The notes beneath the pieces were generated by a model, which was not told the origin of the DNA, searched no databases, and was given only the letters and a program-made list of their open reading frames with translations. A program made the position numbers and the translations under genes. This document shows positions 23,661 to 35,525 of a stretch of DNA of 64,000 nucleotides, in pieces. The stretch spans positions 5,747,676-5,811,675 of the forward strand of contig JAJEKV010000072.1 in NCBI GenBank assembly GCA_021234155.1, in the 5' to 3' direction. Within the stretch, counting starts at the first letter, position 1; every line of letters starts with the position of its first letter. Source of the stretch: Isoetes taiwanensis (taxonomy: Eukaryota > Streptophyta > Lycopodiopsida > Isoetales > Isoetaceae).

Positions 23661-24627
23661 AAACACAATACTAAACAGAAGCAAATCATCGGCAAAAAGA
23701 ATATTCCTCGAAGATTCCTTTTTTTTAACAAAAAGGGGGCTTAAGGTTAAAAAAAGGACATAAAATTGTATTTTGACCCCCTTTTTTGTGCCAATTAGTT
23801 TTGGATATTTAAGCAAATAAAACTTTATCGGTTTTTAGACAGGCAGATATGAGACATGGCTTAAGCTACTTTTGTTTTCCTCCGAGAAAAAGCCTGCACC
23901 ACAAAATATGACAGCAAATGAGAGCCAATCGATTCAATTTATCTCCATGTTTTTAGAAAACTCTCAAAATACGGCATTGTAGAGATGGAGATTTTTCACT
24001 GCATTTCAGAGTAATCAGTAATGAAATTGGTTGCTACATCTCTTTTGGGGCCGATTTGAATGTTTGCTTCATCTCTTTTGGGGCCGATTTTAATTCAAAG
24101 CAGAGATTCTTGAACCCTAAAAACTATAAAAATCAGAGATTTCATATAAAAAAGGGTGTCAATAGGGTTCATGGCCACTTGATTCTTGGCTGCATCGGAT
24201 TTCTCAGAACAATTTCTCAGATTCTTGGCTCAGCAGGCTTCCCAGGATGGGATTTTCATGGCCCAGGCCTGTTTGATTTTCTGTAGATCGTGTTGTTGCT
24301 ATTCTTAGCAGCGCAGTGGAAAAAAAAACATATAAAGTGGTGTCTTTGTATTAAAGACAGGGTCGCATTAAAAGTAGTGGAAAAGGTTTTTATTTGAGAT
24401 ATAACGTGGACATGACATGGCGTCTTATATGTTGTCTTATTGCATTACGACAGCCATATTTTATGCATGCGGTGGCAAAAATGCCTCAATTTTAGAAGCA
24501 TGGAATATCAGAAAAAGAAAAACTAGATTATCATAAGAAAACAAACATGCACACCTAGAAGACAAAAACGTATATAGGCTAGAAGACAAAGCCAGACGAA
24601 TTCAAGTTTTTTAGATGCTATTGTGAA
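23661..24627. other. gene-poor sequence with a short duplication
   Basis: The right copy of the LINE-flanking repeat is at 23790-23836. At about 24033-24090 the phrase CATCTCTTTTGGGGCCGATT occurs twice, 35 bp apart. No gene is seen. Confidence 0.5.
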
Positions 24628-25062
24628 GCATTAGAGAAAATTTCGGGTCTCTTGGTGTCCCCTTAATAAATCTCAAAATTCCACATCAGATTTTGCTATC
24701 AACCAATAAGGGGCCTTGTTCAAATGGCATGTCTACATGGCTAAGGGAATGCCCCATATATTTAGAAAACAGTGCAAAAAATCTCATGAAGATATGTAGA
24801 TATTTGGGAATTTGAGTTAGGTAAGGTGGGAAATAATTACAAGGCATTTCCATGCATCGAGCATCCAATAATTAATTACATCCAATCTTGAGTTTCGTAT
24901 GAGACATTCGAGGTGCTTTAGGGTTCTCGACCAGGTGGGGCTTGCTCCCATTTCGTCATCACAAGAAGCTCTCCCATTTCGTCCCAAATTCGGCAGTGAA
25001 GGCGTCTGCATGGCGCTGCTGTAGGTATTGTCGCACTGTTGCACTGTCAGACCTTCTACATT

Positions 25063-25428
25063 CTATGATCCAATCCATGCTTTTGGAGCCTCCGCTTCAG
25101 CCGCGATTTTGGCGATCGATTTATGCAAGCACAAGCCGTCTCCAAAAAATATGTACTCTATGTCAGCGGGAGAAACCCATTTGCTCTTAAGCTTAGATCT
25201 TCCCTCAATTTTTCGTTTCAGTCTTTCCACTTTTTCTTCGTCCTCGGAAAAGAACATGCTGTTAGGACCTTCAAACACGAACAGAAAATTCTCCCAGAAA
25301 TCCGTCCATCTGACGCTGGGCTGGTTCTGCAACTGGAATTTCCAAAAGGCGCTCATGTTTGGGTCAGCTGATGAGCCGATGGGGGCCATGCATGTGGGCA
25401 GAACACAGGAGATGGGTCTGGAATTCAA
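25063..25428 (-). pseudogene. gene fragment of unknown function
   Basis: The 121-codon frame contains a segment that reads like a real protein: PSVRWTDFWENFLFVFEGPN, SEDEEKVERLKRKIEGRS, WVSPADIEYIFFGDGLCLHK. It is acidic/basic mixed with Trp and Phe positions typical of a folded domain. I do not recognise the family. It lies inside the TIR-bounded segment and is followed on the same strand by more coding-like sequence (25441-26078) in shifting frames, perhaps the same gene. Confidence 0.4.
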
Positions 25429-25440
25429 TATGCAGCTCTG

Positions 25441-26078
25441 TTAAGTTTGGAGTGCTTTAGCCTTTATTCGGCTCCCAGCGTTGGAGATGAAGCAGCATTG
25501 GAGATGAAGCAGTACAAATGCTGAGCCATCGCAGTGGGCTTGCAAACCTGTTCCATAAAATATTTGGCCAAAATTGCCAACTATTCTCTCTGTACGAAGT
25601 TTGGAGCATTTCTGCAAAATAGCAGAAGGGGTTCTCCGCAAGATCCAGGTATTTGCTGGCCCAAAATATTTCTGTTCAAGGTTTAGACTTTGCTGGTGAT
25701 GCCATTTTGGTGCTGCATAAAGCCAAAATGGGTGTTTGTTTGTGTTCCAGAAAATAAGACCGAGGTGTAAGTTCTTCTTGAGGAATTTATAATGAGCTGT
25801 AAGTTTATCCTTTATCCTTTGCAACTCCAGCATGTGTGTTGCCAATAGCAGCTCTAAAAATGCAGATTGGTAGCCCGATTTCAATGCTTGGTGCAATAAT
25901 GGAGACCCATTCCATAAATCTGCTTGGTACATTAGCCAGTAGCAGGAGCGCAGAGGTCCTACCTTCAAGACTCTCGTTTATTTCTCAAGACCAGAGCATA
26001 CCCACTGCAAAGATAGCGAAGATCTGCTGCGGCATTTGCAAATCCACTTCAGTGACGAGAAGAGCTAGCACTATGTGA
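25441..26078 (-). pseudogene. coding-like fragment, unknown function
   Basis: The frame 25441-25968 is open for 175 codons. Neighbouring minus frames give phrases such as FMEWVSIIAPSIEIGLPICI, FCYFAEMLQTS and RFASPLRWLSIC that look like a decayed protein, perhaps membrane-associated, with stops between blocks. No family is recognised. It could be upstream exons of the 25063-25428 fragment. Confidence 0.3.
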
Positions 26079-26519
26079 TGTCTGTGATTCAAAATCCATT
26101 CTGGCAACAGTCCGGATGAGAGCTGCTATTCTCAGAGCTGTGGGCCGAGCAGTTTTGGACGAAGGAAAGCATTGCAAGCATAGTAGAAGGATCGAAAACC
26201 TGCAGCACCCATCGATTTTTGGAAGCTGCTGAGCCCATTGTAATGGTTAATAAACTGCTTGATGGACTCGATTACGCTGCGGAAATGGTTGAGAAAGCTG
26301 TAGGTATTTACTTTGATTTCAAGGTGTAGGTGTGTTTCTGATGATTTTTAAGTTAGCAGTTAGCACCCAACATGGATCAGTGGTTTTGCTTCTGAACTGT
26401 GTTTTTCAAATATTTGCTTTATGATCATAACAAGCAGTGGACTTTCAGATTTAAATCTGCTCCGAGATTGTTATAATATGATTGCCTAGTTGGATTTATT
26501 TGGGTTCGATTCCCAAAAG

Positions 26520-26860
26520 GCTTTTTTTTTAAATATAAGCAAAGGGCCAAAAGTCCTGCATTACCTCCAAGAAAAGCTTCAGGAACTTACCTCCCTGGCT
26601 GCTGCTGCTGCAAGGCTTGTGAAAAAATGCCAGGATGCTGCTTTGCAGGGATTTGAACATGTATTCATTGATGTCTTGAAGCAGAATATTGATGCTAGTG
26701 TTCTTGAGTATACTCCAAAGGAAATGGAGACCAAAATTAAAAAAATGGAGAGATATGTTGGTTCTACTTCAAATTTGTACCAAGAACTTAAAATTCTAGC
26801 TGATTTAGAACTTTTTTCATCTGAGCGTTGGTTCTTAGATAATTGCTGCACTTTATATTT
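26520..26860 (+). pseudogene. DUF3475 (PSK SIMULATOR-like) gene fragment
   Basis: Within the plus frame 26490-26924 the segment RLVKKCQDAALQGFEHVFID, then KEMETKIKKMERYVGSTSNL and YQELKILADLE matches, from memory, the conserved helical block of plant DUF3475/DUF668 proteins (PSI family, phytosulfokine-related growth regulators). That block has the form 'R/KCxD..LxxFE..F.D ... KKMER ... SLYQE.xILADLE'. The downstream DUF668 half is absent: the frame runs into unrelated hydrophobic sequence and stops. The fragment lies inside the TIR-bounded segment and is therefore probably captured. Confidence 0.65.
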
Positions 26861-27582
26861 GGGTCTGTTTTTGTATCAAATCCTGCATTTTATGCATTTG
26901 ACTTGCAAGAAGAATAGAGAATGAAAATAGCTATCCAATTGAAGAAACAACTTTTGGCTTCAATCCGCCCATTTAAACTAGGCATCCATGAAGAATCTTC
27001 CTGCTAACATATTCGGTAGAATTCCTCCATAACCGTAATTGGGTTGGGTCGCCAAGATTTCCGATTCTGAAATTTGATCAAACAACAATGGACCCAAGAG
27101 TTCAGGTTCTGAAATTCGATTCAAACAACAGTAGAAACATGGAGTATAAAAATAGGGGCATTTTAATAAATATTTAACATATAAGGGCATTTTGACAAAT
27201 ATGCAAACATATAAGGGCATCTTTAAGATTTTCTCAATATAAAATATAGAGATAGATACATTTATTGGTCAAATATTTTGACATCTAATATAAAATATAG
27301 AGATAGATACTAAAGGAGTAGAAAATATTTGGCATTTATTGCAGACTATGACCAATACTAACTCACAAACTAACTCACATGCTTTTAAGAGTCCACGTGG
27401 CAGCAAGGGAGCATAAAGGGGGAGAAAAGATTTCCCAAGGAGTGGAAGAGATTCTATAGATTTGGCTTATTAATGCATTGAATTGACTAATGCCTTCAAA
27501 TTATATTTTACGAAAAATTACAAGAATAACAATTTATAATTTCTTAGGGGGACACCAAGAGACCCCAAATTTTCTCTAATGC

Positions 27583-29090
27583 ATTTGAACATTTTAAGGT
27601 TGTTTGTGCCATGTAGGCAAAGAGGAATCAACCTAAGAGGGAATGTTGAGAGCAACTTCAGTAGCTAAAACCAACAGTCAAGAAACAACTTGGGAGAAAT
27701 CTTGCAGGTGCAGTTTCAAGCAAATGCTCCAATCAGGTGCTCATCAACATGTGTAAATTTTTATTAATATTATTCTGTGTGTAGAGTAGTAATCTTGCTA
27801 CTAAAATGAAGGAAAAGTTCCTTTCATGTCTACGGAGCGCAATCATCAACTTCACATATTCATATTCGTGCTGGCAGTAATACATGTGGTTTATACTTGC
27901 TTGACTATTCTGATCCGAAGATGGGAAGTACGAATGTAAACTTAAGCACTTCGCTTAAAGCTAATCTGCCTTTTTATTTTACGGTGGTACTTGCCTTGAA
28001 CGACTCTATTCTAGATACTCACTTGGAAGGCCTGGGAAAGCGCCGCTAGCAAAGGTGATTATCAACCTACCTAAGAAGGGTGTAATGATGACCTTATATC
28101 TTTAGATTAAAGTCTTCCATTGCTTGACACACCCTTCTTATTAGACACCTTGAGTTCTTTAAAGCGAACCTTTGTGCAAACTCATGCAGAATCATCCAAT
28201 TTCCTAGCTTGGATTGTAAGTATATATGAAGGTCCTTGTCATCAAGGTTAATGCATTAATTGGATCTTCTGTACATGTGCTTCTTTCATCAATTTGGGGA
28301 GTATGTAATCAAAAGTGATTATCTAACCCTTCGGCATGGTTTTATGATGGTAGTCCATAAAACTACTGGTCTAAAATTGTAAGAAGATGATAATCTGACA
28401 AGTGTTTATCTAATTGCAGGAACACAACATGGATAAAAATTATGATTTTCACAGCTACATTCTGCGGGTGTTTGAGGATGATTTCAATAAGGTAGTTGCT
28501 ATTAGGCACGTGACAGATTTAAGTGCTTCCTTCCAATCTTATTCAAAATCAGTTCACACTAAGAGCTTCCTTTTATGAATTCAGTACCAAGTTGTGGTTC
28601 TTTGTCATCCTCTTCCTTCTAATAAATGCAAATGGTAATCTTTGAATCACTTGTCCTCCTCTTATTTCAAGATGTTTTTCTCACAAATAATGTGCTGATT
28701 ATACTAGTTTTTTAGGTGAAACTTCTAACTTCTTCCTCCGTTTCCAGAAAAAGCTTCCATTTCTTGATCATCATTTTCTATAACTCCTCAAATTTATTTT
28801 GAATGCCCTGTTACTTATGAGAAACAAAACGCATAATACACGTACCTAGATTCTGCTTTGGCTTGCTGGATCTTCACAGTTCGCGGCTCTGTAATCGTGT
28901 ATCGTCAGCTTGGTGGTGCATAAACCCTAATCAAATTCGAGAAGATTGAACATTTGCACTGTTCCTTTTGTGCCGGCCACCTCAGCAGTTCTTTTTGTCC
29001 ACGTCGCATGACGATCATAAAAGATGCGGCTTTATGACATTTCCACCACCTCGTGCTCTTCGATTCTTCTTCGTTCCTTTTCCAATGTAA
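27583..29090. other. gene-poor sequence
   Basis: AT-rich sequence without a supported gene. Just inside the preceding segment, at 27234-27315, the phrase ATATAAAATATAGAGATAGATA occurs twice. Confidence 0.45.
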
Positions 29091-30691
29091 GTTGATCCGC
29101 AATTCCATCTGCAATTCTCTTATTGCTCGTCAGGATAGCTCCACGAAAGGTACAGGCTTGTTTGCAAAGATTAAGAGATCCAAGTACATACAAACCAATG
29201 AGAACTTTAGGGACTGAAATATACTTGCATGTTGTTTCCCAATACATTGACGTATTTCTATCACCACATTTGGACCTTCGGGCACGTGTGAAAGCGGCTT
29301 CAATGGTCTCTTTTTTCTTTAGGTATGTTTGAACTGCAATTGAACTTATGCTTAATAGTCTCTCCTTCTCATATTCCAATTGTAGGTTATGGAGACTATG
29401 GATAATCAATCATGAAACACATTCTTTGACCAACATATCCCGCGAGACCTTTCTTGATATTCAGCTCCCATGCCACTTCGTAGTATTGCTAGTAAAGTAC
29501 TTCAATGAAACATGCACAGGTATGGCCGTCCCATTGCATTGTACAGGATCAGATTGTTGTGAGAATTTTTTTTCCAAAGTGGGCAGCATGGTTAGGAATG
29601 AAAGGTCCTATACAGGGGCTGATTTGCTAGAAACATGTAAAGCTTTGAATAGGGTGGTTGAATTCCAAGCTCTACGTGACTTATTATTCCCTGCTGCACA
29701 TATAAAACAAAAGAACATTTGGCAAGTGCTAGAAAGAAAGGTAGATAATGCAGGAAATGAAATGAGGGCTGATCTATGTGATCTAAGTCAAGTAAGTACC
29801 AATGACAATGTGGATGCCTTAAAGGGCGGTTTCAAGTATGCTCAAGCATTATGTGCTCAAGTAGGCATTACATGTGATATAGAAGGCGCAGAAACATGGT
29901 GGGAAACACCATGGAAACATGAAGATTACTTTCATCATGACTACTTCAAGCAATTAGACACTACACAAATTGAAGGTGAATTCGATGTTGTTGAGATTGA
30001 AGAAGATAATACAAGTATAAGGGACAATAGTGCAAATGAATCCCATGATATTGTTGCCGAGATGGAGCTTAGACACACATTTGAAGCCATGCTTGATGAG
30101 ACTGAAACCTTGCATTCCGAAATAGATAGAACCGTGAAAGTAGACGGTAAATTGGTATGCAAGGCCACTTTAGTAAGCCAACTTAATGGCAATCCTTGGT
30201 TGTCAAAAGATAGATTGACAAAAGTTAAACATCATGCTTTTCTTGATGCAAATTCGAAGATAGTAAATGCAGCAACTTCACTTGGAATAGGTTCTGATTG
30301 TGCAGTTTATTTTGAGAATGATTAGGAGTTAACAAAAAGAATGCGTGGTGGTGGAAAAGAGCAGCAAAAAAGCTTGGTTTGGTACTTGGACCGTGTGCTA
30401 TCTATTCGAAAGAAGATTGGAAGAGCGTGGAAGGAAAGTAGAGAAAGCATTGACCTTATTGATAGGCCCTCATGCTTGGTGGAGTTGAATTTGGCATGGT
30501 ACAATGAACACAAGGCGGGAAGGAGGACATGGTTTACCTATGACAACTTCGATAATCAAGTAATATCGCTTGATTCCGTCATCTCATTGGCTTGTTTGAC
30601 ATATAAGCCTGAAAATGGTAGATACTCTCTTGATGAGAATGATAGAAGACAATTTAATGGCTTTCTAAATGATCAAATGAAAGGTGTGTAG
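29090..30691 (+). pseudogene. transposase-family copy 1 (C-terminal half, one intron, one stop)
   Basis: This aligns with the 3' half of copy 2 (37740-39530, minus). Shared blocks include RKVQ..LQ.LR, PMRTLGT, VALYIDIFLSP-like, RETFLDIQ, TGSDCCENFFSKVGSMVRNE, GADLLE, DYF..DY..QL, LVSQLN.NPWLSKDRLTKVK, IGSDCAV and WFTYD..DNQVI. An intron at 29323-29385 (AG|GTATGT...TTGTAG|G) joins SFFF-R to LWRLWII and sits at the same place in copy 2. One in-frame TAG (30323-30325) interrupts the frame, which then continues to 30691. The N-terminal half is missing. I recall the family as widespread in algae, early land plants and some animals, but I cannot assign a named superfamily. Confidence 0.75.
29323..29385 (+). 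other. intron of transposase copy 1
   Basis: Donor AG|GTATGTTTG, acceptor CCAATTGTAG|GTTATGG, 63 bp, phase preserved. The equivalent place in copy 2 (minus, about 39110-39200) has donor CAG|GTATTTTTG and acceptor GTGTTAG|GTTATGG. Intron position and flanking exon sequence are therefore conserved while the intron bodies differ. Confidence 0.75.
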
Positions 30692-30879
30692 CCTCTAATT
30701 AAATATGCTTGTATGTTTCATTGTGTTTGCACATTGTAGTCTAGCTCTATATATATGGATACGCCATGTGCATTACGAGGGTCCAAAAAAACCCCTTCGT
30801 ATACGAAATTTCTCTAAAAAAACCCCATACCATACGTTTTAATGTTTCCAACTTTTATCTCACTACAACAGAATATGGG

Positions 30880-31460
30880 GTTTTTCGTCGCGCATAGTGT
30901 CAAGCAAAGTGACGCTATGCATGTTCTCAAATTCCCACGAAATGTCACAAAATTGACTCTAAAAGTATCATACTTTGATGTCGCATGGACGTCAACTTTT
31001 GCGTCAAATATTGCGTCACAACTACATAACGCAAAAATGACACAATGACATCAGTTATGTCACTTATATGACATGTTTGTATCAAGCTTATATCAAAGTT
31101 ATTTAATAATTGCGTTCCTTTTTGTATCATATCAGTCTCGACTATGCGACTACATTGTGGCACTATTTTGACATCTTTATCCTTCTTATGTTAACATCAT
31201 TTGCATCATATCTGTGACTCTCTTGTAAGATGCTTTATTGTGCAATTATAACAATCTTTATTTTATTTTTATAACATAATTGTGACCTTTAGTTAAATAA
31301 TTATGACAAATTTGTTTTATTTTTGTGATATTTGTGAAACAAAATTGTCTCTTTTGTGGCATCTATATCTCAATTTTATGGTCACCATAGTCAACTTTGT
31401 GTCCAAATTGAAAGTATTCTTTGTAGCAATTCTCCCTTCAAGCCTTGTCAAGTCCATAAT
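30880..31460. repeat. left subterminal repeats of the CACTA element
   Basis: Many near-copies of TGACGCAA, TGTCACAA or TGACACAA in both orientations (AAAGTGACGC, TTTGCGTCAAA, TTGCGTCACA, AATGACACAATGACATCA and others). Such motifs are the transposase-binding subterminal repeats of CACTA elements. Later copies drift toward TGTGAC/TTGTGA. Confidence 0.7.
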
Positions 31461-32839
31461 AAACAATGAAAGAGAGAACTGAAAAAAGAGTGATTGCACG
31501 AAAAATGATTAAGATTTTTAATCATAAAGTTGTTGAACAATAGTCTAGATTCAAATAAAACATTATTCTGCATTTACAATACTTTCAGCATGAGAAAGTT
31601 ACTACAAAGGCATGCCATGTCAAGCCGGGCATTATTTCTTTTGTTACTTCCCATCTCACGAGTCATTGCTACTCATGTTCTGAAACCATTTTCTGCAACT
31701 TCACTTTTCTTGCTTGATATACAATCACATGCCTCTTAACCTTTGCAGTTTGTCATTTCCATATGGGATAGCTGCCTTGCCAAAGTAACATACAATGATG
31801 TGATCATTCACTGCTTTCCTAACAAATGAATGATGGACAACTCCAATAATTGAATGCCAGCATGGCCTTTTATACCTAAAATGCAAAGTTTTCAAATCAG
31901 ACCAGTCAATATTTAAAAAGCAGCATTAACGCACCTATGAAACAAAATGTCGATATAGATACTTTTCTCAATCTGCCAAAATCCAGCATAATACATGAAT
32001 TTTATGGCAAGCCGTGATGCCAAGTTTTGTTCAGCCTAAGAACAAAAAATGCATACAAAAAATGCACCAAACTAAGTGCCAAGAACAAATTTCAATGAGT
32101 GGCCAGAAGAAATAGAACAAAATCGTACCTTAGCACCATTGTATGGCTATTTGGTCACTAAATTTCAAGCAATGGGCATGAAGTTTATGTCCACCATTCG
32201 ATGCCAAATTCGCCATCTGCCAAATAAGTGTCCAAAATTTCAATGGACATGCAAAATCCATCTACATTATAATTTATCCAAAATAGGATATGCAAAAACC
32301 ATGCTTACAAAGTTCTCAGCTATACTCCTAATACCAGAAATAACATGATGCACATCCACTATCAACTAAAGATGCAGAATATTGCCCTGGTATATCTCCC
32401 ACTATAAATCAATGTCCATGGGTTTCAAAAATTTTGGTTTATTGGTTCAAATCTTGATGTCACCTGCTTGAGAAGTGCTTTCTAGAAAGTTCAGTGCTAT
32501 TAGTGTGGAACCTCCGTGTTGTCTAAAATGAGGATCTTCATCGAGGTGGTGATCAAACGCAACTAACAAAAATAGCATCTCCATTTTCTAACATGAATAG
32601 AATGGCTGCCTGCAATAGCATAAGATCTGAGAAGATCTTAAGGAAATCACAACAGTTAAACAACTCGTAGATAGAGTTACCATGCGAATTTTAGGAAAAT
32701 AAGGTGATTAAGCAGGGAAAAATGGATCAAAATTGCTCGAGAATGGTATTCAAACATCTCTTCTACCTTACTCTTAAGCAATTTCAAAAGAGGCAAGGAA
32801 TACACACTGTTACATGTTCATGCAAATCCAAATCATCAC

Positions 32840-34354
32840 AAAATCATAAGAATGTTATCTTCTAATGCTTTTTTCCTTGTGGACAAAGCTAGTTGTGCGT
32901 TTACCATCAATAAGGCTGTCAAGAGTCCCTGCTTGCTCAACATAAATTTGTTGCTAGTTTCTTCATTAGGCGTCTGCTGATTGCTTGCTGCAGCGGCTCC
33001 TTCACTTCCAGAATCTGCAGTGAACAACTGTCATGATGAACATATTGAACCGGACAGGCCCATAATTATTGACAAAATAAGAATAGAATACACTTGTTCA
33101 TGAGAGGAACATGCAAACTTGAGACATAATAAAAGGTTTAGAGTAAGCCTCAAAGCTGCAGCACATTGATCAACTACAACCATTCTGCCATTTCGAGGTA
33201 CATTTCTGCTAATTCTTATCCAATTATCACATTATATTGTCGAACATAAAAATTAAGATGGAGACGTTGAGCTTACCTAGAACATCAAGCATAATTTAAA
33301 GCCCTTGCTGCTTTGATGCAATGTAGAGACTTTTTGCGTCTTGACTTAAAGAAGATGATGTCGCATGATACCACTTAGGACGTACATCCGCCACCATTTC
33401 AGTAACCTATAGAAATTAATGGGCATTACTGAAGCGATCCGTTCCTTGATGGCTATATATTGAAGGCTTAGCTTTAGCATCACGCCTGCAGCCTGGCAAG
33501 ACAATAATTAAACAAACAGATTTTTGGAGAGAGGTCATTTTTACCACAATGATTTCTAACCTTCTGATATTTCGCCACTCTATTGGCTCCGTAAGTTGAT
33601 AAATGTATGCTGTTTGAAAGTTATTAAAGAATAGAATACGAAAGCAGACTAACAGAGAAAACAAACCTTACAAATGCAAAAATATAATCTTGCAAATGAT
33701 TGCTCCTTACCTCTCTATACCAATGATGTGCGCCCTGCCTACATGTCCAGTATGTGAATCTAAATGGTTTGTTAGATGCTTCTCAACCCAATCAATAATC
33801 TGGTTAATCTCTACGCTGAACCTGAACCTGCAATAACTGACCCAATTATCCTTGACAAACAAATTTCTCCAGGTTTAAACTGTGTTAGCTGTGTTGAACG
33901 ATAGTAGCATATTGCAAGTTGAAGACAACTAGACATGCAAACAATTTAGATAGAGAAATGAACAAAGTGATATTTGCCTGTGTTCTTCGTGCATGTGCTT
34001 TGACCTAAATCTATGCGCGACTAAAATCTACCTTATAATTTCATGCTTTATATGCTTTCTTACAAACAGTAGATACTTCAAATGATGTCATTTGATGCAG
34101 CAGATCATACATGGACCAAAATATTGGATCTAAAAAAGGGATTCATGATAAATTAAGCCATTCGGTCCGATTTCCAGAAGTAGGCTTTGCCCTTATCTTT
34201 GCCTTGCCGACCAGTCACCGGAACAATCAAAAGCTTAAAATGAAAACTCACATACAAAAAAGAATCATATAAACTTACTGGGGAGAAGTTGGAAGGGCTT
34301 ATTCGGAGCAAGCCAAAGGCGTTGGATGGTCGACGAAGGAGAACCATAAAGGAG
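32840..34354 (-). pseudogene. captured intron-containing gene fragment inside the CACTA element
   Basis: Exon-like blocks lie in order on the minus strand. (1) ATG at 34347, MVLLRRPSNAFGLLRISPSN, donor CCA|GTAAGT. (2) After TTATTGCAG, FRFSVEINQIIDWVEKHLTN, HTGHVGRAH, donor AG|GTAAGG near 33713. (3) After CTTGCCAG, CRRDAKAKPSIYSHQGTDRF. (4) VTEMVADVRPKWYHATSSSL, with one stop, to LDVL and donor G|GTAAGC. (5) After ACTGCAG, SGSEGAAAASNQQTPNEETS to a stop near 32838. Blocks 4 and 5 join in phase (CTA-G|AT). The gene is not recognised. Retained introns show capture as DNA rather than as a retrocopy. Confidence 0.55.
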
Positions 34355-34699
34355 AGATCTCCGCTCTAAGCGGGAGACCAACCGAATCAACTTTGGCGCC
34401 AGGCACTTTCTATTATTGGATTGCATAAATTCGAAATATCAAGTTAACCATAGAGGACCGTTGTATACCTGGAAGCTCATTATTTTGGGGGTGTTAACGT
34501 GGTTTCCCATGGGATCAGAATGAAGGTGGGGAGAGGGGGGATCACCTCAACCTCAGACTTGCATCATTTCCTTGGAAAGACAAACCTTTCTTGGCACAAA
34601 TAGATAAAAAATGGCACAAATTGACAAAATCAGATCTAAGACTTCGAGAGTCAAAAAGTGGGTAGTGTTTACTTGGGACTGAGATCCTAAATCTAAATC

Positions 34700-35520
34700 T
34701 CCTAATGGGAATACTAGAGCTTTGCACATGACCTCAAAAGGTTTTTGTCCAATGGGAAAGCACCGTTAACCCCAAAAAAAAAAACACCAATTCCATAGTT
34801 AACCCCGAGGTGTTTCTTAAGCAATTGTAATTGATTGGGGGCAAAAGCGAGAATGCCATTGACGCTCGTGACACCTTCCCTCCCCAAAAAAAGGAAAAAG
34901 ATGACACATGGTGAGGCATGGTTGGTGGATGGCTATTATCCAATTTTTACATTTGTCTTTTTAAAAGTGAGGGGGAGATATTCATGTTATGTATGTTGTT
35001 ATTTTTGTGTACAATGGTGTTTTTCTGGCAGGCACATGGATATCACAGTAGATTTCGCTATTTTTGCTTTTGAAACAAGGGTTTTTTTTCTCCGTCTATT
35101 ACAGGAGAATGAGTTTTTTCTTGGTGCTCTCATAGACAACGTTGTGGCTTGGGCATGACCATGATAATGATGTTTGGACTGCTGATAGGTAACTATGTCT
35201 TAAGGGGGGCATTTCTCTTGGAGCTGATTGTTGGTACAATACATGGCATGGTAGTATTCTTATCATGTTTTCGCACTAGGTCTAACACTACAATAATGCA
35301 TATCAAAACTAAAGATCATGACAATGGAAATGAGACTAAAGATCGTGAAAATGAATTTAAAGATGACCTTCAATGCCTAAAACTTTGCTATCGTGGGCCG
35401 AATGACACCTCCGTGTCCTTCACCCGGGCATCTTTCTATAGATGGTCCGAGTTAGACTGATTATACTGGTCTACAGGAAGATTAAATTTGTTCTGGGCCA
35501 TTTCACAGGATCTTAGGATG
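34700..35520. other. CACTA interior, no recognised gene
   Basis: ORFs at 34835-35158 and 35149-35460 (plus) have no recognised domain. An A-rich tract lies at about 34776-34786, near two TTAACCCC copies. This could be the internal domain of the LTR remnant to its right, but no gag or pol motif is visible. Confidence 0.35.
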
Positions 35521-35525
35521 CAACA

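Larger units (their letters stand above)
24628..27582. mobile_element. candidate TIR element carrying host-gene fragments (Pack-MULE-like)
   Basis: The left end begins GCATTAGAGAAAATTT, then C, then GGGTCTCTTGGTGTCCCC. The right end is its reverse complement with one substitution and one extra C, so about 42 bp pair as terminal inverted repeats. The 2.95-kb interior has no transposase but holds coding-like fragments, including a clear DUF3475-type piece. Long TIRs with gene fragments are typical of Mutator-like Pack elements. No clear 9-bp target duplication is visible, so the class is unproven. Confidence 0.55.

Noticed and set aside
29032-29409. 125-codon minus ORF, with a similar plus ORF at 39135-39458
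   Set aside because: The two resemble each other only because they are antisense to the same conserved part of the two transposase copies.
30775-30830. AAAAAAACCCC plus CGTATACGA sequence as a terminal repeat of the transposase family
   Set aside because: Similar phrases occur near 36610-36650 and 48850-48890, but the former lies inside the CACTA element and no paired ends or target duplication can be defined.
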